Assembly (NCBI GenBank): GCA_902784475.1
Contig: CACZUX010000002.1
Coordinates: 1-55,462, forward strand
Direction of reading: 5' to 3'
DNA from: an uncultured Bacteroidales bacterium
GTDB taxonomy: Bacteria > Bacteroidota > Bacteroidia > Bacteroidales > Bacteroidaceae
Length of the DNA: 55,462 nt
Of this stretch, positions 7,859-17,362 are shown one piece after another. The notes under the pieces are model-generated. The model had not been told where the DNA came from. It saw nothing but the letters and a program-made list of their open reading frames with translations, and ran no database searches. Position 1 is the first letter of the stretch, and each line of letters starts with the position of its first letter. The position numbers and the translations under genes were made by a program.

Positions 7859-8704
7859 ATGGAAAATCAACAGAAAATCGACGTCGACGAACTGCTTCGC
7901 ACCAAAGTTCCCGACCATTACCACAAGATTCCGCGCTGGCTCATCCGCGCCGTCGAATGGCTCGTATGCCAGAAGGACCTGAACGAAATACTCACGGCTC
8001 TGCACGGACGCGAGGGCGTGGATTTTGCCAAAGGCATGACCGAGCAGCTTCACGTATCCTTCGACGTGAAGGGGCTGGACGACATCGACCTCTCCAGGCG
8101 CTATCTCTTTGTCTCCAACCATCCCCTGGGCGCCTTCGACGGCATCTGCTACATCCGCGTGCTCGGAGAGAAGTGCAAGAAGCTGAAAGTCATTGTCAAC
8201 GACATGCTCATGCACATCCGTCCGCTGCGTCCCGTCTTCCTGCCCGTCAACACCGTCGGACGCCAGAAGCGCGAAGATATGGCCGCCGTGCAGGAAGCCT
8301 ATCTCTCGCCCGACACCCAACTGATGACCTTCCCCGCAGGCCTGTGCTCGCGATATATTGATGGACGCGTGCAGGACGTCGAGTGGCACAAGAGCGTCAT
8401 CACGCAGGCCGTCGCGGCTAAGCGCGACATCGTGCCCATGTATTTCGACGGGCGCAACAGCGTCTTTTTCTACGCCCTTGAGCGCTTCCGACGCTTTATC
8501 GGCATCAAGTTCAACATCGGACTCGTACTGCTACCCCGACAGATGGTGCGCACTTCGCGCGGCAAGCACTACCACATCATCATCGGGCAACCCATACCCT
8601 ACTCCCGTTTCGACAACTCACGTTCGCCGAAGGAGTGGGCCTCATGGCTGCGCGACCAATGCTACGCGCTCTCTAAAGAGACAGAATCTGCAGCGCGTCG
8701 ATAA
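7859..8704 (+). CDS. glsA: GlsA-like O-acyltransferase
   Basis: A 281-residue lysolipid-type acyltransferase. The active-site block is [12 protein letters not shown] (His88, five residues, Asp94), a variant typical of the COG3176-related Bacteroidetes acyltransferases, and the second block is [17 protein letters not shown] in place of FPEGTRS. In Bacteroides the homologue GlsA adds the second acyl chain to N-acyl glycine made by GlsB. The gene is transcribed away from the thiamine operon with its own promoter and a very short leader. Its 3' end overlaps convergent pfkA by 32 bp. The GlsB-like gene is 3.7 kb away, not adjacent. Family call is good; substrate is by analogy. Confidence 0.8.
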   Translation: MENQQKIDVDELLRTKVPDHYHKIPRWLIRAVEWLVCQKDLNEILTALHGREGVDFAKGMTEQLHVSFDVKGLDDIDLSRRYLFVSNHPLGAFDGICYIRVLGEKCKKLKVIVNDMLMHIRPLRPVFLPVNTVGRQKREDMAAVQEAYLSPDTQLMTFPAGLCSRYIDGRVQDVEWHKSVITQAVAAKRDIVPMYFDGRNSVFFYALERFRRFIGIKFNIGLVLLPRQMVRTSRGKHYHIIIGQPIPYSRFDNSRSPKEWASWLRDQCYALSKETESAARR

Positions 8705-9650
8705 ACCTCTGGGGCACGGGCTTGTCGCTCTTCACGGCAGAGTCAAACGGCACGTAAACCACCGAGCTGTTGTGGATGCCGATCATCACGTTGCGCTGCC
8801 CTTCCTGAAGAGCTTTGATGGCGCTGACGCCGAGCATGGAAGCCAGAATACGGTCTCCGGCCACAGGCGATCCGCCGCGCTGCAGATGTCCGAGGATGGA
8901 CACGCGCACGTCGAATTCCGGATGCTCCTTCTTCACCTTCTCGGCATAGTACATGGCACCGCACTTGGGGCTCTCGCTCACGATGACGATGCATGACTTC
9001 TTGGACTTGCGGATACCTCTGCCGATAAACATGTCCAGCTGGTCGGCTCCGGTGGAGTCTTCCGGAATGATGGCCGCTTCGGCACCGGCTGCGATGGCGC
9101 TGTTCTGAGCCAGGAAACCGGCGTCGCGCCCCATCACCTCTACAAAGAAGATGCGCTCGTGCGAATTGGCCGTATCGCGGATCTTGTCCACACACTCCGT
9201 GATGGTGTTCAGCGTGGTGTCGTAGCCGATGGTCAGATCCGTGCCCCGGAGGTCGTTGTCGATGGTGCCGGGAAGACCGATGCAGGGCACGTCGAATTCC
9301 TGCGCGAACTCACGGGCGCCCGTCAGACTGCCGTTGCCGCCGATGACGACCAGCGCATCTATGGCGAAACGCTTCATGTTGTCGTAGGCCTTCTGACGGC
9401 CTTCGGGGGTCATGAAATCCATGGAGCGCGCCGTACGCAGAATCGTGCCGCCGCGACCGATGATGCCGCTCACGTCTTCCGTGTGAAATTCCTTGATTTC
9501 TCCCTGTATCAGGCCTTCATAGCCCCTGTAAATGCCATATACTCCATAACCGGCGGCAATACCCGCTCTGGTGACGGCTCTGATGGCCGCGTTCATGCCG
9601 GGAGCGTCTCCTCCGCTGGTCAGAATGCCGATATTCTTGATTTTAGCCAT
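8673..9650 (-). CDS. pfkA: ATP-dependent 6-phosphofructokinase
   Basis: A 325-residue PfkA, the length of the bacterial family. Visible blocks are [17 protein letters not shown] (ATP site), [13 protein letters not shown] with the catalytic aspartate at about 131, EVMGRDAGF and [19 protein letters not shown] (fructose 6-phosphate binding). The residue pair that separates ATP- from PPi-dependent enzymes is glycine 107 and arginine 135 (Gly104 and Lys124 in E. coli), which points to ATP. The Mg-contacting residue that is Asp103 in E. coli is asparagine 106 here (GGNGSLTG). Catalyses fructose 6-phosphate to fructose 1,6-bisphosphate. Its 3' end overlaps the glsA-like gene by 32 bp. Confidence 0.95.
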   Translation of the reverse strand: MAKIKNIGILTSGGDAPGMNAAIRAVTRAGIAAGYGVYGIYRGYEGLIQGEIKEFHTEDVSGIIGRGGTILRTARSMDFMTPEGRQKAYDNMKRFAIDALVVIGGNGSLTGAREFAQEFDVPCIGLPGTIDNDLRGTDLTIGYDTTLNTITECVDKIRDTANSHERIFFVEVMGRDAGFLAQNSAIAAGAEAAIIPEDSTGADQLDMFIGRGIRKSKKSCIVIVSESPKCGAMYYAEKVKKEHPEFDVRVSILGHLQRGGSPVAGDRILASMLGVSAIKALQEGQRNVMIGIHNSSVVYVPFDSAVKSDKPVPQRFIDALQILSL

Positions 9651-9682
9651 AAAAAAATGTTGTTGTTGATACTATTTTCGCC

Positions 9683-9713
9683 TGCAAATTTACGTTTTTT
9701 CACTTTTCCGACA
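9683..9713 (-). promoter_or_regulatory. pfkA promoter
   Basis: On the minus strand TTTG (9710-9713), 19 bases, then TAAATTTG (9683-9690): both Bacteroidota elements at consensus spacing. Predicted leader about 27 bases. Confidence 0.72.
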
Positions 9714-9732
9714 AAAGTTTCCGCACTTTTTC

Positions 9733-9762
9733 TTGCCAATTAGATAAAAAAATGTATTTTTG
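9733..9762 (+). promoter_or_regulatory. promoter of the first BACON lipoprotein
   Basis: TTG (9733-9735), 19 bases, then TATTTTTG (9755-9762). Transcription should start near 9767-9769, which rules out the ATG at 9768 and supports the ATG at 9801. Confidence 0.68.
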
Positions 9763-9800
9763 CGCTGATGAATACTAATTTTAAATCACAAATAAACCTA

Positions 9801-11033
9801 ATGAAGCATTATTTTCTCTCCGCAATGGTGGTGCTCATGAGCGCCTTCGCGGTAGTATCATGCAAGGATGATGACGATGCTGTCGCTGCTTCAATCTCTG
9901 CCGATCAGACCTCCGTCACCTACGACTTTACACGCTCCGTGCAGAAGCTTGATGTCAGCGCCACAGTCGATTGGACTGCCACCACCAATGTCTCATGGAT
10001 TCATCTGACCAAGACTGCGTACGATGCCAATGAAGACCGCGTTATGTTCATTGTAGACGAGAACCCCACCAAGGATTCCCGTCAGGGCAACATAACCGTA
10101 TCCTGCTCCGGAGGCAGCGTTATATTCACCATCACTCAGGATGGCGGACACGCTGTGGATGTACCCACCAAACACTACGACATCACCTCCGAAGGCGGCA
10201 CGCTCAAAATCACTATGTCCGCCAACACGGAAGTGGAGGTCAATGTTACTGAAGGCGCCGATTGGCTGACTTTCGTCGAAATCAAAGGCATGGGCACACA
10301 GTTCCCCTACATGATTTTCAACGCTGAAGTCAACGACAACGAGGACGAGCGCTACGCTACCGTCAAGGTAAAGGAAAAGGGAACCGCCGACGACCAGGCC
10401 ATCACCCTCACGATGACCCAGAAGGAGAAGGACCAGTTCAATATGGCCGCAACTCCCGAAGGCCAAACCGAGCGCTCTGTCGAGGGTTCAGCACAGTCCA
10501 AGCTGGTATTCGACTTTGCCACCAACGTTAGCTATCTGGAGAGCATCTCCGACCCCTCGTGGATTATTCCTGTTAAAGAGGAGACCGCAGAGACCAAGAC
10601 CAATTCCGTTAAGAGCGGACAACTGAAATACACCATCCTGCAAAGCCCCGAGTATGAGGAACGTGTCGGCACCATCACCATTGTCAAATACGGCACCGAG
10701 ACGGAAATGGTTAAGTTCACCATCACCCAGTCTGCTAACCCCACACTCTTGGTAGACAAGTCGTTCATCAAAGATGCCGAATGGAAGAATGGCATCGAAT
10801 CCGACGCCAAAAGATTCAATGTGAAGGTGACACACAATTTGCCCGAATACCCCGCAAAAGAATCGTCTGCCGAATGGGCCAGCCTCGAAAAATCGGTTGA
10901 TGGCTTCACGCTTAAGGTGGACCAGAACGACAGCGGCGAAGACCGTACGGCCACACTTACTTTCTCAGATCCTGGTGGAAAAGCAACGCCTGTTGTGCTG
11001 ACGCTGAAGCAGAAAAAGAAGGCGAATAACTAA
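9801..11033 (+). CDS. BACON-domain lipoprotein
   Basis: A 410-residue lipoprotein. The signal peptide MKHYFLSAMVVLMSAFAVVSC ends in a lipobox (VVSC), followed by the acidic KDDDD, which in Bacteroidetes resembles a surface-export signal. Four BACON-like immunoglobulin-fold repeats follow, each ending in the FTITQ/LTMTQ/LTLKQ strand: about residues 30-115, 120-205, 220-315 and 325-405. BACON domains are thought to bind carbohydrate or mucin or act as spacers. No SusC/SusD or glycosidase gene is nearby, so the ligand cannot be inferred. ATG 9801 is chosen from the promoter position and because the signal peptide begins there. A second BACON lipoprotein lies at 50411-52234. Confidence 0.85.
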   Translation: MKHYFLSAMVVLMSAFAVVSCKDDDDAVAASISADQTSVTYDFTRSVQKLDVSATVDWTATTNVSWIHLTKTAYDANEDRVMFIVDENPTKDSRQGNITVSCSGGSVIFTITQDGGHAVDVPTKHYDITSEGGTLKITMSANTEVEVNVTEGADWLTFVEIKGMGTQFPYMIFNAEVNDNEDERYATVKVKEKGTADDQAITLTMTQKEKDQFNMAATPEGQTERSVEGSAQSKLVFDFATNVSYLESISDPSWIIPVKEETAETKTNSVKSGQLKYTILQSPEYEERVGTITIVKYGTETEMVKFTITQSANPTLLVDKSFIKDAEWKNGIESDAKRFNVKVTHNLPEYPAKESSAEWASLEKSVDGFTLKVDQNDSGEDRTATLTFSDPGGKATPVVLTLKQKKKANN

Positions 11034-11058
11034 GATTCGCTTCACGTAAGATATTGCG

Positions 11059-11096
11059 AACGGCTGCTCCGAATACGGGCGGCCGTTTTTTCTTTT
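11059..11096 (+). terminator. intrinsic terminator of the BACON gene
   Basis: ACGGCTGC (11060-11067) pairs with GCGGCCGT (11079-11086) with one G-U pair, followed by TTTTTTCTTTT. Located 26 bp after the stop codon. Confidence 0.85.
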
Positions 11097-11100
11097 AAGT

Positions 11101-11362
11101 TACCCCTCAACGGACATTGCGGGAATGGCCATAATTACTCTCAAACCCTAACATTGCGTTTTATTAACTACCGGCCAGAGGATACGTATAACTTTACATC
11201 CCACCCCACTTTTAGCGGCTCTGGTCGGTCTCAGGTCGGTCTCTGCGAGGTATCTGATTGGGGACTGATCGAACAGGCCTACATTGATTATCAGCTATTT
11301 AGACTCTTGCTACCCTGCACATTTCTAGCCAATTCTAAATCCGAAATTTTGACAAAACAAAC
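11101..11362. other. 262-bp spacer, no gene recognised
   Basis: AT-richer than the flanks. It contains a tandem 11-base repeat GGTCGGTCTC[A/T] at 11223-11243 and two copies of CATTGCG about 35 bases apart. A 70-codon open frame on the plus strand has no promoter, no recognisable domain and odd composition, so I do not call it. No terminator for lptD was found here. Confidence 0.5.
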
Positions 11363-14183
11363 TTAATACCAACTGATATTGTCGGAATAGCTGCTCTGCT
11401 TCTTCCACTTGAGGGCGTCGGCCAGCATGCTGCTGTTGGCCTGGAAAGTGAAATTATAAGAGGTATAGGGATAGAGCACCACAGAGCAACTCATATTGAA
11501 GCAATGCAAATCGCGGTTGAGTGAAGCGGTCGTCATGGAGAGACGGCTTCGGTTGAAGTCGTAACCCGAAGAGAACGTGATGTTCCACCCCGTGGCAATG
11601 CGCACATTGCCGGAGAAGTTCAACGTGTGACTCAAAGCATAAGGATAACGCATGGTCTCCTTGTTGAACGTGCCGGCGGTGTTTTCACGCACCGTGATGC
11701 CATAGCTGACGGAGAGACTCCAGGGAATGTTGAACTTCAGATAGCCATCGGCATCAATATGGTCCTCTCCATCCTTAGGCTTTGCACCGTGTTTGGCCTT
11801 CTCACGTTCGGGGTCAACATTGGGGTTATTCGGATCAGGCTCATCACGATCATCTGCCTCCTTCTTGGCCTGTTCATCAGGATCTGATTTCTTGCCCGTA
11901 AAGAAGTTGATCAGCTTCTTCAGCGTGCCGTTGTTGAACGTATAGCTGAGGTTCTGGCTCATGCCCTGAAAACGTCCGAAACGCCCTTTGCTCCACTCCG
12001 TATTATCACCGACATAAGGATTACCGTTCTTGTCCAGCTCGTAGGCGTAGGTAGCAAAGACGGCCGTCATGGAGAAGGTGTAGCTCTTGGTCAGCTTCAG
12101 ACGCAGACGCGTGGTCAAATCACTCCAGGGGCGTCGTTCTGCCGCCATATTATAGGACAACGAGGCGCCCAACTCGTCAATGAGCGAAATCTTCCTGAAG
12201 CCCGTAGAGTCGCGGTCGGAGCGTATCTTCATCTCTATATTATTGGAGACATCCATCGTCACCGTTCCCGTCTTGCCCGAAGGCGCCGTACCGTAAATGC
12301 CGCCGCTGTAGGGGCTGTAAGTTACAGTCTCTACTTCGCCTCTGGAATTGGTGCGCGTATAGGTTTCATACATACCCCAGAAAGGCGTAGAGAAATCGGG
12401 GGCATAAGCAAAGCTGACCGTGGGCGTAAATACGTGGCGAACGGCTTCAATCTTCTTGCGCATGAATCCCAACGTGGGCCGGTAGAAGCCGTAGAGCTTC
12501 GTATTCATGGAGACATTCATGGAGAAGTTGTACACGTTGTAGAAGCCGTAGAGCGTGTCGCGCTTGACGGTCTGCTCGTCGCTGTCCCACGACTGCATCA
12601 CCTTGTTGGTGTATGGCCTGAATGGGGATCTGGTGCTGCATGCCGTTGCGCCAGTCCTTGAGCAGACTGCTGTGGAAGAGCTTGTTCTCCTTGGTGGTGA
12701 TACTGTTGGACAATGTTCCCGAGTAAGAGAGCGAGATCTTCTCGTACCACTTCTCCGCTCCGAACTGTTTCTTGCGCTTGAAAGGATAAAGACGCGAGAG
12801 AGAAATGCTGAGCGTCGGCAGCGTCACCGCGATGGACGAGTCGCGCATGTTCTGCGAAAGGTTGAAGGCCGTAGAGATCGTCAGACCGATGTCGGGGAAC
12901 ATCTTGGAGTAGGAAATGGACGAAGTGCGCGTCGACTGCGTGTAGGACTCGGGGTTGTACATGGAGACGAGGTTGTTTCGCTCGTAATCCACAGAGGCGA
13001 AGTTGACGCTGGCAGAGAACGTCTGCGTGGGATTGGCTTTGGCGTCCTGTCGGTGCGACCAGGTGAACTTGAGCGAACGCGTCGTGGCGTAGTCGGGCAT
13101 GTTGCGCTCGCCGACGACGGTGTTCTGGAAGGAGAACATCACGTTGCCTGCAAACTTGTAGCGCACGTTGTAGGTCGAATAGGCCGAAAGGCCCCAGGAA
13201 CCCTTCGTGTAGATTTCACCCAAAAGCTTGAGGTCGACATTGTCGTTGAACGCAAAATAATAGCCGCCTTCGCGCAGATAGAAGCCTCGCGAACTCTCGT
13301 CGCCGTAAGTGGGCATGATGAAGCCGCTGTGGTACGACGAGGAGAAGGGGAAGAAACCGTAAGGAATGGCCAGAGGCAAGGGCACATCCTCCACGACGAG
13401 ATAGGCCGGACCGAAGACCACCGTCTGTCCCGGACGCACCTTGGCCTTGGTCAGACGCAGGTAGAAATGAGGATGCTCCGCATTACAGGTGGTGTAGCGG
13501 GCGCGCCGGACATACATCACGCCGGTGGAGTCGCGCTTGCTCTCCTCGCTCATCATGTAGCCCTCACCCTGCTGCGTATAGACGTTGTGGATGAAGCCCC
13601 TGCGGGTCTTGAAGTTGTACGACATCTTGTCGGGATCATACTCGTCCTCACCCTGCTTGAAGACAGGCTTGCCCTGAATCTCGCCCGTGGAATCGGGACG
13701 TCCGAAAGCGTGTACCGTGCTGGAATCCAGCGCCATATTGATCTCTTCGGCCGTCAGCTCCATGTTCTGATAGTTCACCTTGCTGTCGCCGTAGAGCCAG
13801 GCCCGGGAATTTTTGTAATCGAAAGTGATGGAGTCCTGAGCCGAATAGACCACCGGCTCGTCCAGCGCGCTCTTGCTCTTCTTCACCGTGTCGGCTACCA
13901 GAGTGTCCGGCGCCAGAGTGTCCGGCATGAGCGTGTCCGTCACAGCGGCAGCAACAGAGTCGAGGGCGTCCCACATCTCAGGGAACATAGGCTTCATGCG
14001 CTCGTCGTCCGAATCGGCCGGCAACGCCGCCTCATTCGGCAGAGTATCAGCCGGCAAGGCCGTTTCATGCGACAACGTGTCGGCCGTCTCATCCCCCATC
14101 GAGGCAGATTTGACGCCGGCTGCCGCCATCATCACCATGAGGGCGGAAAACAGCAGGAGTATGACGATACAAGCCTGTTTCAC
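11363..14183 (-). CDS. lptD: LPS-assembly outer-membrane protein LptD-like, with a one-base frameshift
   Basis: Outer-membrane barrel protein that inserts LPS into the outer leaflet. Reading starts at GTG 14181-14183 (signal sequence KQACIVILLLFSALMVMM), followed by the OstA-type periplasmic domain (SKVNYQNMELTAEEINMAL) and a long barrel. The frame is broken once: reading in the first frame turns to nonsense after HQIPI near 12625, and the barrel continues cleanly in another frame down to 11363. Removing one base from the GGGG run at 12624-12627 restores HQIPFRPYTNKVMQSWD and a protein of about 939 residues, the normal Bacteroidetes size. A gene of this importance with a single lesion suggests a sequencing error, but a real mutation cannot be excluded. 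The plus-strand GTGCAAAGTTA at its 5' side is its promoter. Confidence 0.85.
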
Positions 14184-14228
14184 GTATATGTCGCACGTTC
14201 TTGCGCGTGCGCACAATTATTCAAGGTG

Positions 14229-14236
14229 CAAAGTTA
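14229..14236 (-). promoter_or_regulatory. -7 element of lptD
   Basis: TAACTTTG on the minus strand, 45 bases before the GTG start, divergent from the rho promoter. No -33 element at good spacing. Confidence 0.55.
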
Positions 14237-14342
14237 CGCCTTTTTTCCGCATTTCAGGGCTTCAACGCACTTAAAAAAACAAAAAAACTGCACTTCATAA
14301 AGAAAAGCGGCCCGCAAAGGTGCTTGTTTCAAAAAAAAAGCG

Positions 14343-14350
14343 TACCTTTG
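14343..14350 (+). promoter_or_regulatory. -7 element of rho
   Basis: TACCTTTG, exact match. The TTG at 14324-14326 is closer (16 bases) than usual. Transcription from here excludes the longer open frame beginning at 14320 and supports ATG 14377. Confidence 0.6.
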
Positions 14351-14376
14351 CACTCGATATAATTCCATTTACCTTT

Positions 14377-16065
14377 ATGCATACAAAAAGCCAACTGGAG
14401 TCCATGACTATGGACGAACTGCACGCTTTGGCCACCCAAATCGGCGCAGAATTGAGCAACGATAAGACCACCCTCGTTTACAACATCATCGACAAGGAGA
14501 GCGAGCTTCCCCCCGTTCCCGCCGTCGAAGCCCCCAAGAAGAAGCGCGGACGCCCCTCGAAGGCCGAAGCCGCAGCACGCGAGGCTGCAGCCGCGAAGGA
14601 AGAGAAAGCGGAGAAAGAGGCCAAAGCCCCTGCAGAGAAAACTGCAGAAAAGCCCGCCCGCAAGACGCGCGCCAAGAAGAGCGAAGCCGCTGAAGAAAGC
14701 ACTCCCGCCGAGATCAAGGAGGAAAAGAGCGCCGAGACGGAAGCACCCAAAAAGAAGCGCGCAACAAAAGCCGCCAAGAGCAGCACCGCCGCAGAGGAAA
14801 CCTTCATCGTGACGCGCGAAGTGCGCACCACCGAAGAGATTCTCGCCGAGATGAACGCGCCCAAGGTGCAGCTGCAGGACGACACGGAGGATCTCACCCG
14901 CAACGCCGCCCCCAAAGCCGCCAAAGCCCGTGTCTCGGAATACGACTTCGGCGACAACATCAAGGGAGAGGGCGTGCTCGACATCCAGAACGACGGCAGC
15001 GCATTCCTGCGCTCGAGCGACTACAACTACATGCCTTCACCCGACGACGTCGCCGTAGGCAATCAGCTCATCCGTCTCTACTCCCTCAAGACGGGCGACA
15101 CGGTGAAAGGCACCGTGATGCCGCCGCAAAACGGCAGCCGCTTCTTCCAACTCACCTCTGTGGACAGCGTCAACGGTTGCGATCCCCGCAGCATCCGCGA
15201 GCGCAGCCCCTTCGAGCATCTGACGCCGCTCTTCCCCGACGAGAAGTTCCAGCTCTGCAGCGGACGGGGCGACAACCTCTCCGTGCGTGTGGTGGATCTC
15301 TTCTCCCCCATCGGCAAGGGACAGCGCGCCCTCATCGTGGCCCAGCCCAAAACGGGTAAGACCATCCTGATGAAGGACATCGCCAACGCCATCGCCAAGA
15401 ATCACCCCGAGGCCTATCTCATGATGCTGCTCATCGACGAACGTCCTGAAGAAGTGACGGATATGGCCCGTACGGTGAATGCCGAAGTGATCGCCTCCAC
15501 CTTCGACGAGCCCGCCGATCACCACGTGCGTATCGCCAACCTCGTGCTCGAGAAGGCCAAACGCATGGTAGAGTGCGGTCACGATGTGGTCATCTTCCTG
15601 GATTCCATCACCCGACTGGCCCGCGCCTACAACACCGTGCAGCCCGCCAGCGGCAAGATTCTCACCGGCGGTGTGGACGCCAACGCCATGCACAAGCCCA
15701 AGCGCTTCTTCGGCGCCGCACGCAACATCGAAAACGGCGGCAGCCTCACCATCATCGCCACCGCTCTGACCGACACCGGCAGCAAGATGGACGAAGTCAT
15801 CTTCGAGGAATTCAAGGGCACGGGCAACATGGAGCTGCAGCTCGACCGCACGCTGGCCAACAAACGCATATTCCCCGCAGTTAACATCGTTCAGTCGAGC
15901 ACTCGTCGCGACGATCTGCTGCAGGACAAGACAACGCTCGACCGCATGTGGATCCTGCGCAAATTCCTCGCCGACATGAACCCCATCGAGGCCATGAGCG
16001 AGATGAAGTCACGCATCGAGCAGACCCGAAACAACGAGGAGTTCCTGCTCAGTATGAACTCCTGA
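14377..16065 (+). CDS. rho: transcription termination factor Rho with long disordered N-terminal insert
   Basis: A 562-residue Rho; E. coli Rho has about 420. Residues 1-45 are the SAP-like Rho N-domain ([17 protein letters not shown]). Residues about 48-185 are a low-complexity Lys/Ala/Glu/Pro-rich segment with AT-hook-like [11 protein letters not shown]. Then come the cold-shock RNA-binding domain ([22 protein letters not shown] and [20 protein letters not shown]) and the hexameric ATPase with Walker [14 protein letters not shown] near residue 322 and [15 protein letters not shown]. It terminates untranslated transcripts. An extended disordered region in Bacteroides thetaiotaomicron Rho has been linked to phase separation and gut fitness; the insert here is of the same kind. 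Its 3' end overlaps convergent mtaB by 57 bp. Confidence 0.96.
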   Translation: MHTKSQLESMTMDELHALATQIGAELSNDKTTLVYNIIDKESELPPVPAVEAPKKKRGRPSKAEAAAREAAAAKEEKAEKEAKAPAEKTAEKPARKTRAKKSEAAEESTPAEIKEEKSAETEAPKKKRATKAAKSSTAAEETFIVTREVRTTEEILAEMNAPKVQLQDDTEDLTRNAAPKAAKARVSEYDFGDNIKGEGVLDIQNDGSAFLRSSDYNYMPSPDDVAVGNQLIRLYSLKTGDTVKGTVMPPQNGSRFFQLTSVDSVNGCDPRSIRERSPFEHLTPLFPDEKFQLCSGRGDNLSVRVVDLFSPIGKGQRALIVAQPKTGKTILMKDIANAIAKNHPEAYLMMLLIDERPEEVTDMARTVNAEVIASTFDEPADHHVRIANLVLEKAKRMVECGHDVVIFLDSITRLARAYNTVQPASGKILTGGVDANAMHKPKRFFGAARNIENGGSLTIIATALTDTGSKMDEVIFEEFKGTGNMELQLDRTLANKRIFPAVNIVQSSTRRDDLLQDKTTLDRMWILRKFLADMNPIEAMSEMKSRIEQTRNNEEFLLSMNS

Positions 16066-17358
16066 CAGGCGCACGGGCACTACCCTGCCCTCCACGCCTT
16101 GCGGCTTCTCACCCTCGTAGTGACAGGCCACACGGATATAGTTGTCCGTAAAACCGTAGATAACGCCGTCCCGATGGCTGTGTTCCAGCAGCACGGGACG
16201 CGTTGTCGTTTCGTAGCGACTGTAGAACTCCTGCATCTTGCGCTCCGAGAGGGCCAGAATCCTCTGGCTGCGCCGGTGTTTCTCCTCCGGCGTCACAACA
16301 TGCGGAATCTCAAGCGCTTTCGTGCCCGGACGCTCGCTGTAGCTGAACACATGGTATTCACTCACGGGCAAAGACTCCATGAAGCAAAACGCCTCCTCAA
16401 ACATCTCCTCGGTCTCGCCCCTGGTGCCGACAATGACGTCCACTCCGATGTAGGCGTCGGGCATCAGCTCCAGCACGCGCTCCACCTTGCTCCGGAAAAG
16501 AGCGGTGTCGTAGCGGCGCTTCATCAGACGCAGGACTCCGTCGCTGCCGCTCTGCAAAGGGATGTGGAAATGAGGCATGAAGGCGCGCGAAGAGGCGCAA
16601 TAGCGTATCACCTCGTCGGTCAGCAGGTTGGGCTCGATGCTGGAGATGCGGTAGCGCTCAATCCCCTCCACTGCGTCCAGCGCCTTCACCAGATCGAGAA
16701 ACGATTCTCCGGTAGATTTGCCAAAGTCACCGATGTTGACGCCCGTGATGACGATTTCGCGTCCGCCCTTTGCGGCTACGCCCCGCGCCTGCTCCACCAT
16801 ACTTTCAATCGAACCGTTGCGGCTGCGGCCGCGCGCGAAGGGTATCGTGCAATAGGTGCAGTAGTAGTCGCAACCGTCCTGCACCTTTAGGAAATAACGC
16901 GTGCGCTCGCCCGACGCGCACGAGGGGAAGAAGCGGCGGATGTCGGCCGTACGCGAGGTGTGAAACTCATGTTTTGCCAAAAGCCGCTCCTCCGGCATCA
17001 TATTGACACGCTTGATGATCTCGGGCACCAGACGCACTTTCTCCTCGCTGCCCAAGACCAGGTCCACGCCGTCGAGACCTGCGACCTGCTCCGGCTTGAG
17101 CTGAGCATAACAGCCCGTCACCACCACCAGCGCACCGGGATGACGGCGGGTCATCTTGGAGATTTGCTGACGGCATTTGTGATCGGCCACCTCGGTCACG
17201 CTGCAGGTGTTGACCAGACAGATGTCAGCCGTCTCACCTTCATGCACCGTTTCGGCGCCCTCCTTCTGCAACTGTTCGACGATGGTAGAGGTCTCGGCGT
17301 AGTTGAGCTTGCATCCGAGCGTAAAACACGCAATTTTGCGTCCTTCGAGCTGTTTCAT
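16009..17358 (-). CDS. mtaB: tRNA t6A37 methylthiotransferase MtaB
   Basis: A 449-residue radical-SAM enzyme that adds the methylthio group to t6A37 of ANN-decoding tRNAs. The N-terminal UPF0004 cluster cysteines are at about 16, 52 and 83 (FTLGCKLNYAE, VNTCSVT, TGCYAQ). The radical-SAM motif DGCDYYCTYC lies at about 161-170, followed by the substrate region VNIGDFG and a C-terminal TRAM-like domain (PVRLSG near the end). The order CKLNxxE plus length favours MtaB over MiaB or RimO. A TAAATTTG element ends only 4 bases before the ATG, predicting a leaderless mRNA. The 3' end overlaps rho by 57 bp. Confidence 0.93.
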   Translation of the reverse strand: MKQLEGRKIACFTLGCKLNYAETSTIVEQLQKEGAETVHEGETADICLVNTCSVTEVADHKCRQQISKMTRRHPGALVVVTGCYAQLKPEQVAGLDGVDLVLGSEEKVRLVPEIIKRVNMMPEERLLAKHEFHTSRTADIRRFFPSCASGERTRYFLKVQDGCDYYCTYCTIPFARGRSRNGSIESMVEQARGVAAKGGREIVITGVNIGDFGKSTGESFLDLVKALDAVEGIERYRISSIEPNLLTDEVIRYCASSRAFMPHFHIPLQSGSDGVLRLMKRRYDTALFRSKVERVLELMPDAYIGVDVIVGTRGETEEMFEEAFCFMESLPVSEYHVFSYSERPGTKALEIPHVVTPEEKHRRSQRILALSERKMQEFYSRYETTTRPVLLEHSHRDGVIYGFTDNYIRVACHYEGEKPQGVEGRVVPVRLSGVHTEQELLVVSGLLDA

Positions 17359-17362
17359 GGCA

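Noticed and set aside
8673-9650. PPi-dependent phosphofructokinase
   Set aside because: PPi enzymes have GGDD at the key position; this one has GGNG with the specificity glycine present, and its 325-residue length is that of ordinary PfkA.
11154-11366. 70-codon open frame on the plus strand
   Set aside because: No -7 element at a suitable place, no recognisable domain, and it ends on the lptD stop region. It lies in an AT-richer spacer where a frame of this size is expected by chance.
12615-12635. Programmed frameshift in lptD
   Set aside because: No slippery heptamer plus stimulator is evident, and no family precedent is known to me; a simple one-base error at GGGG explains it.
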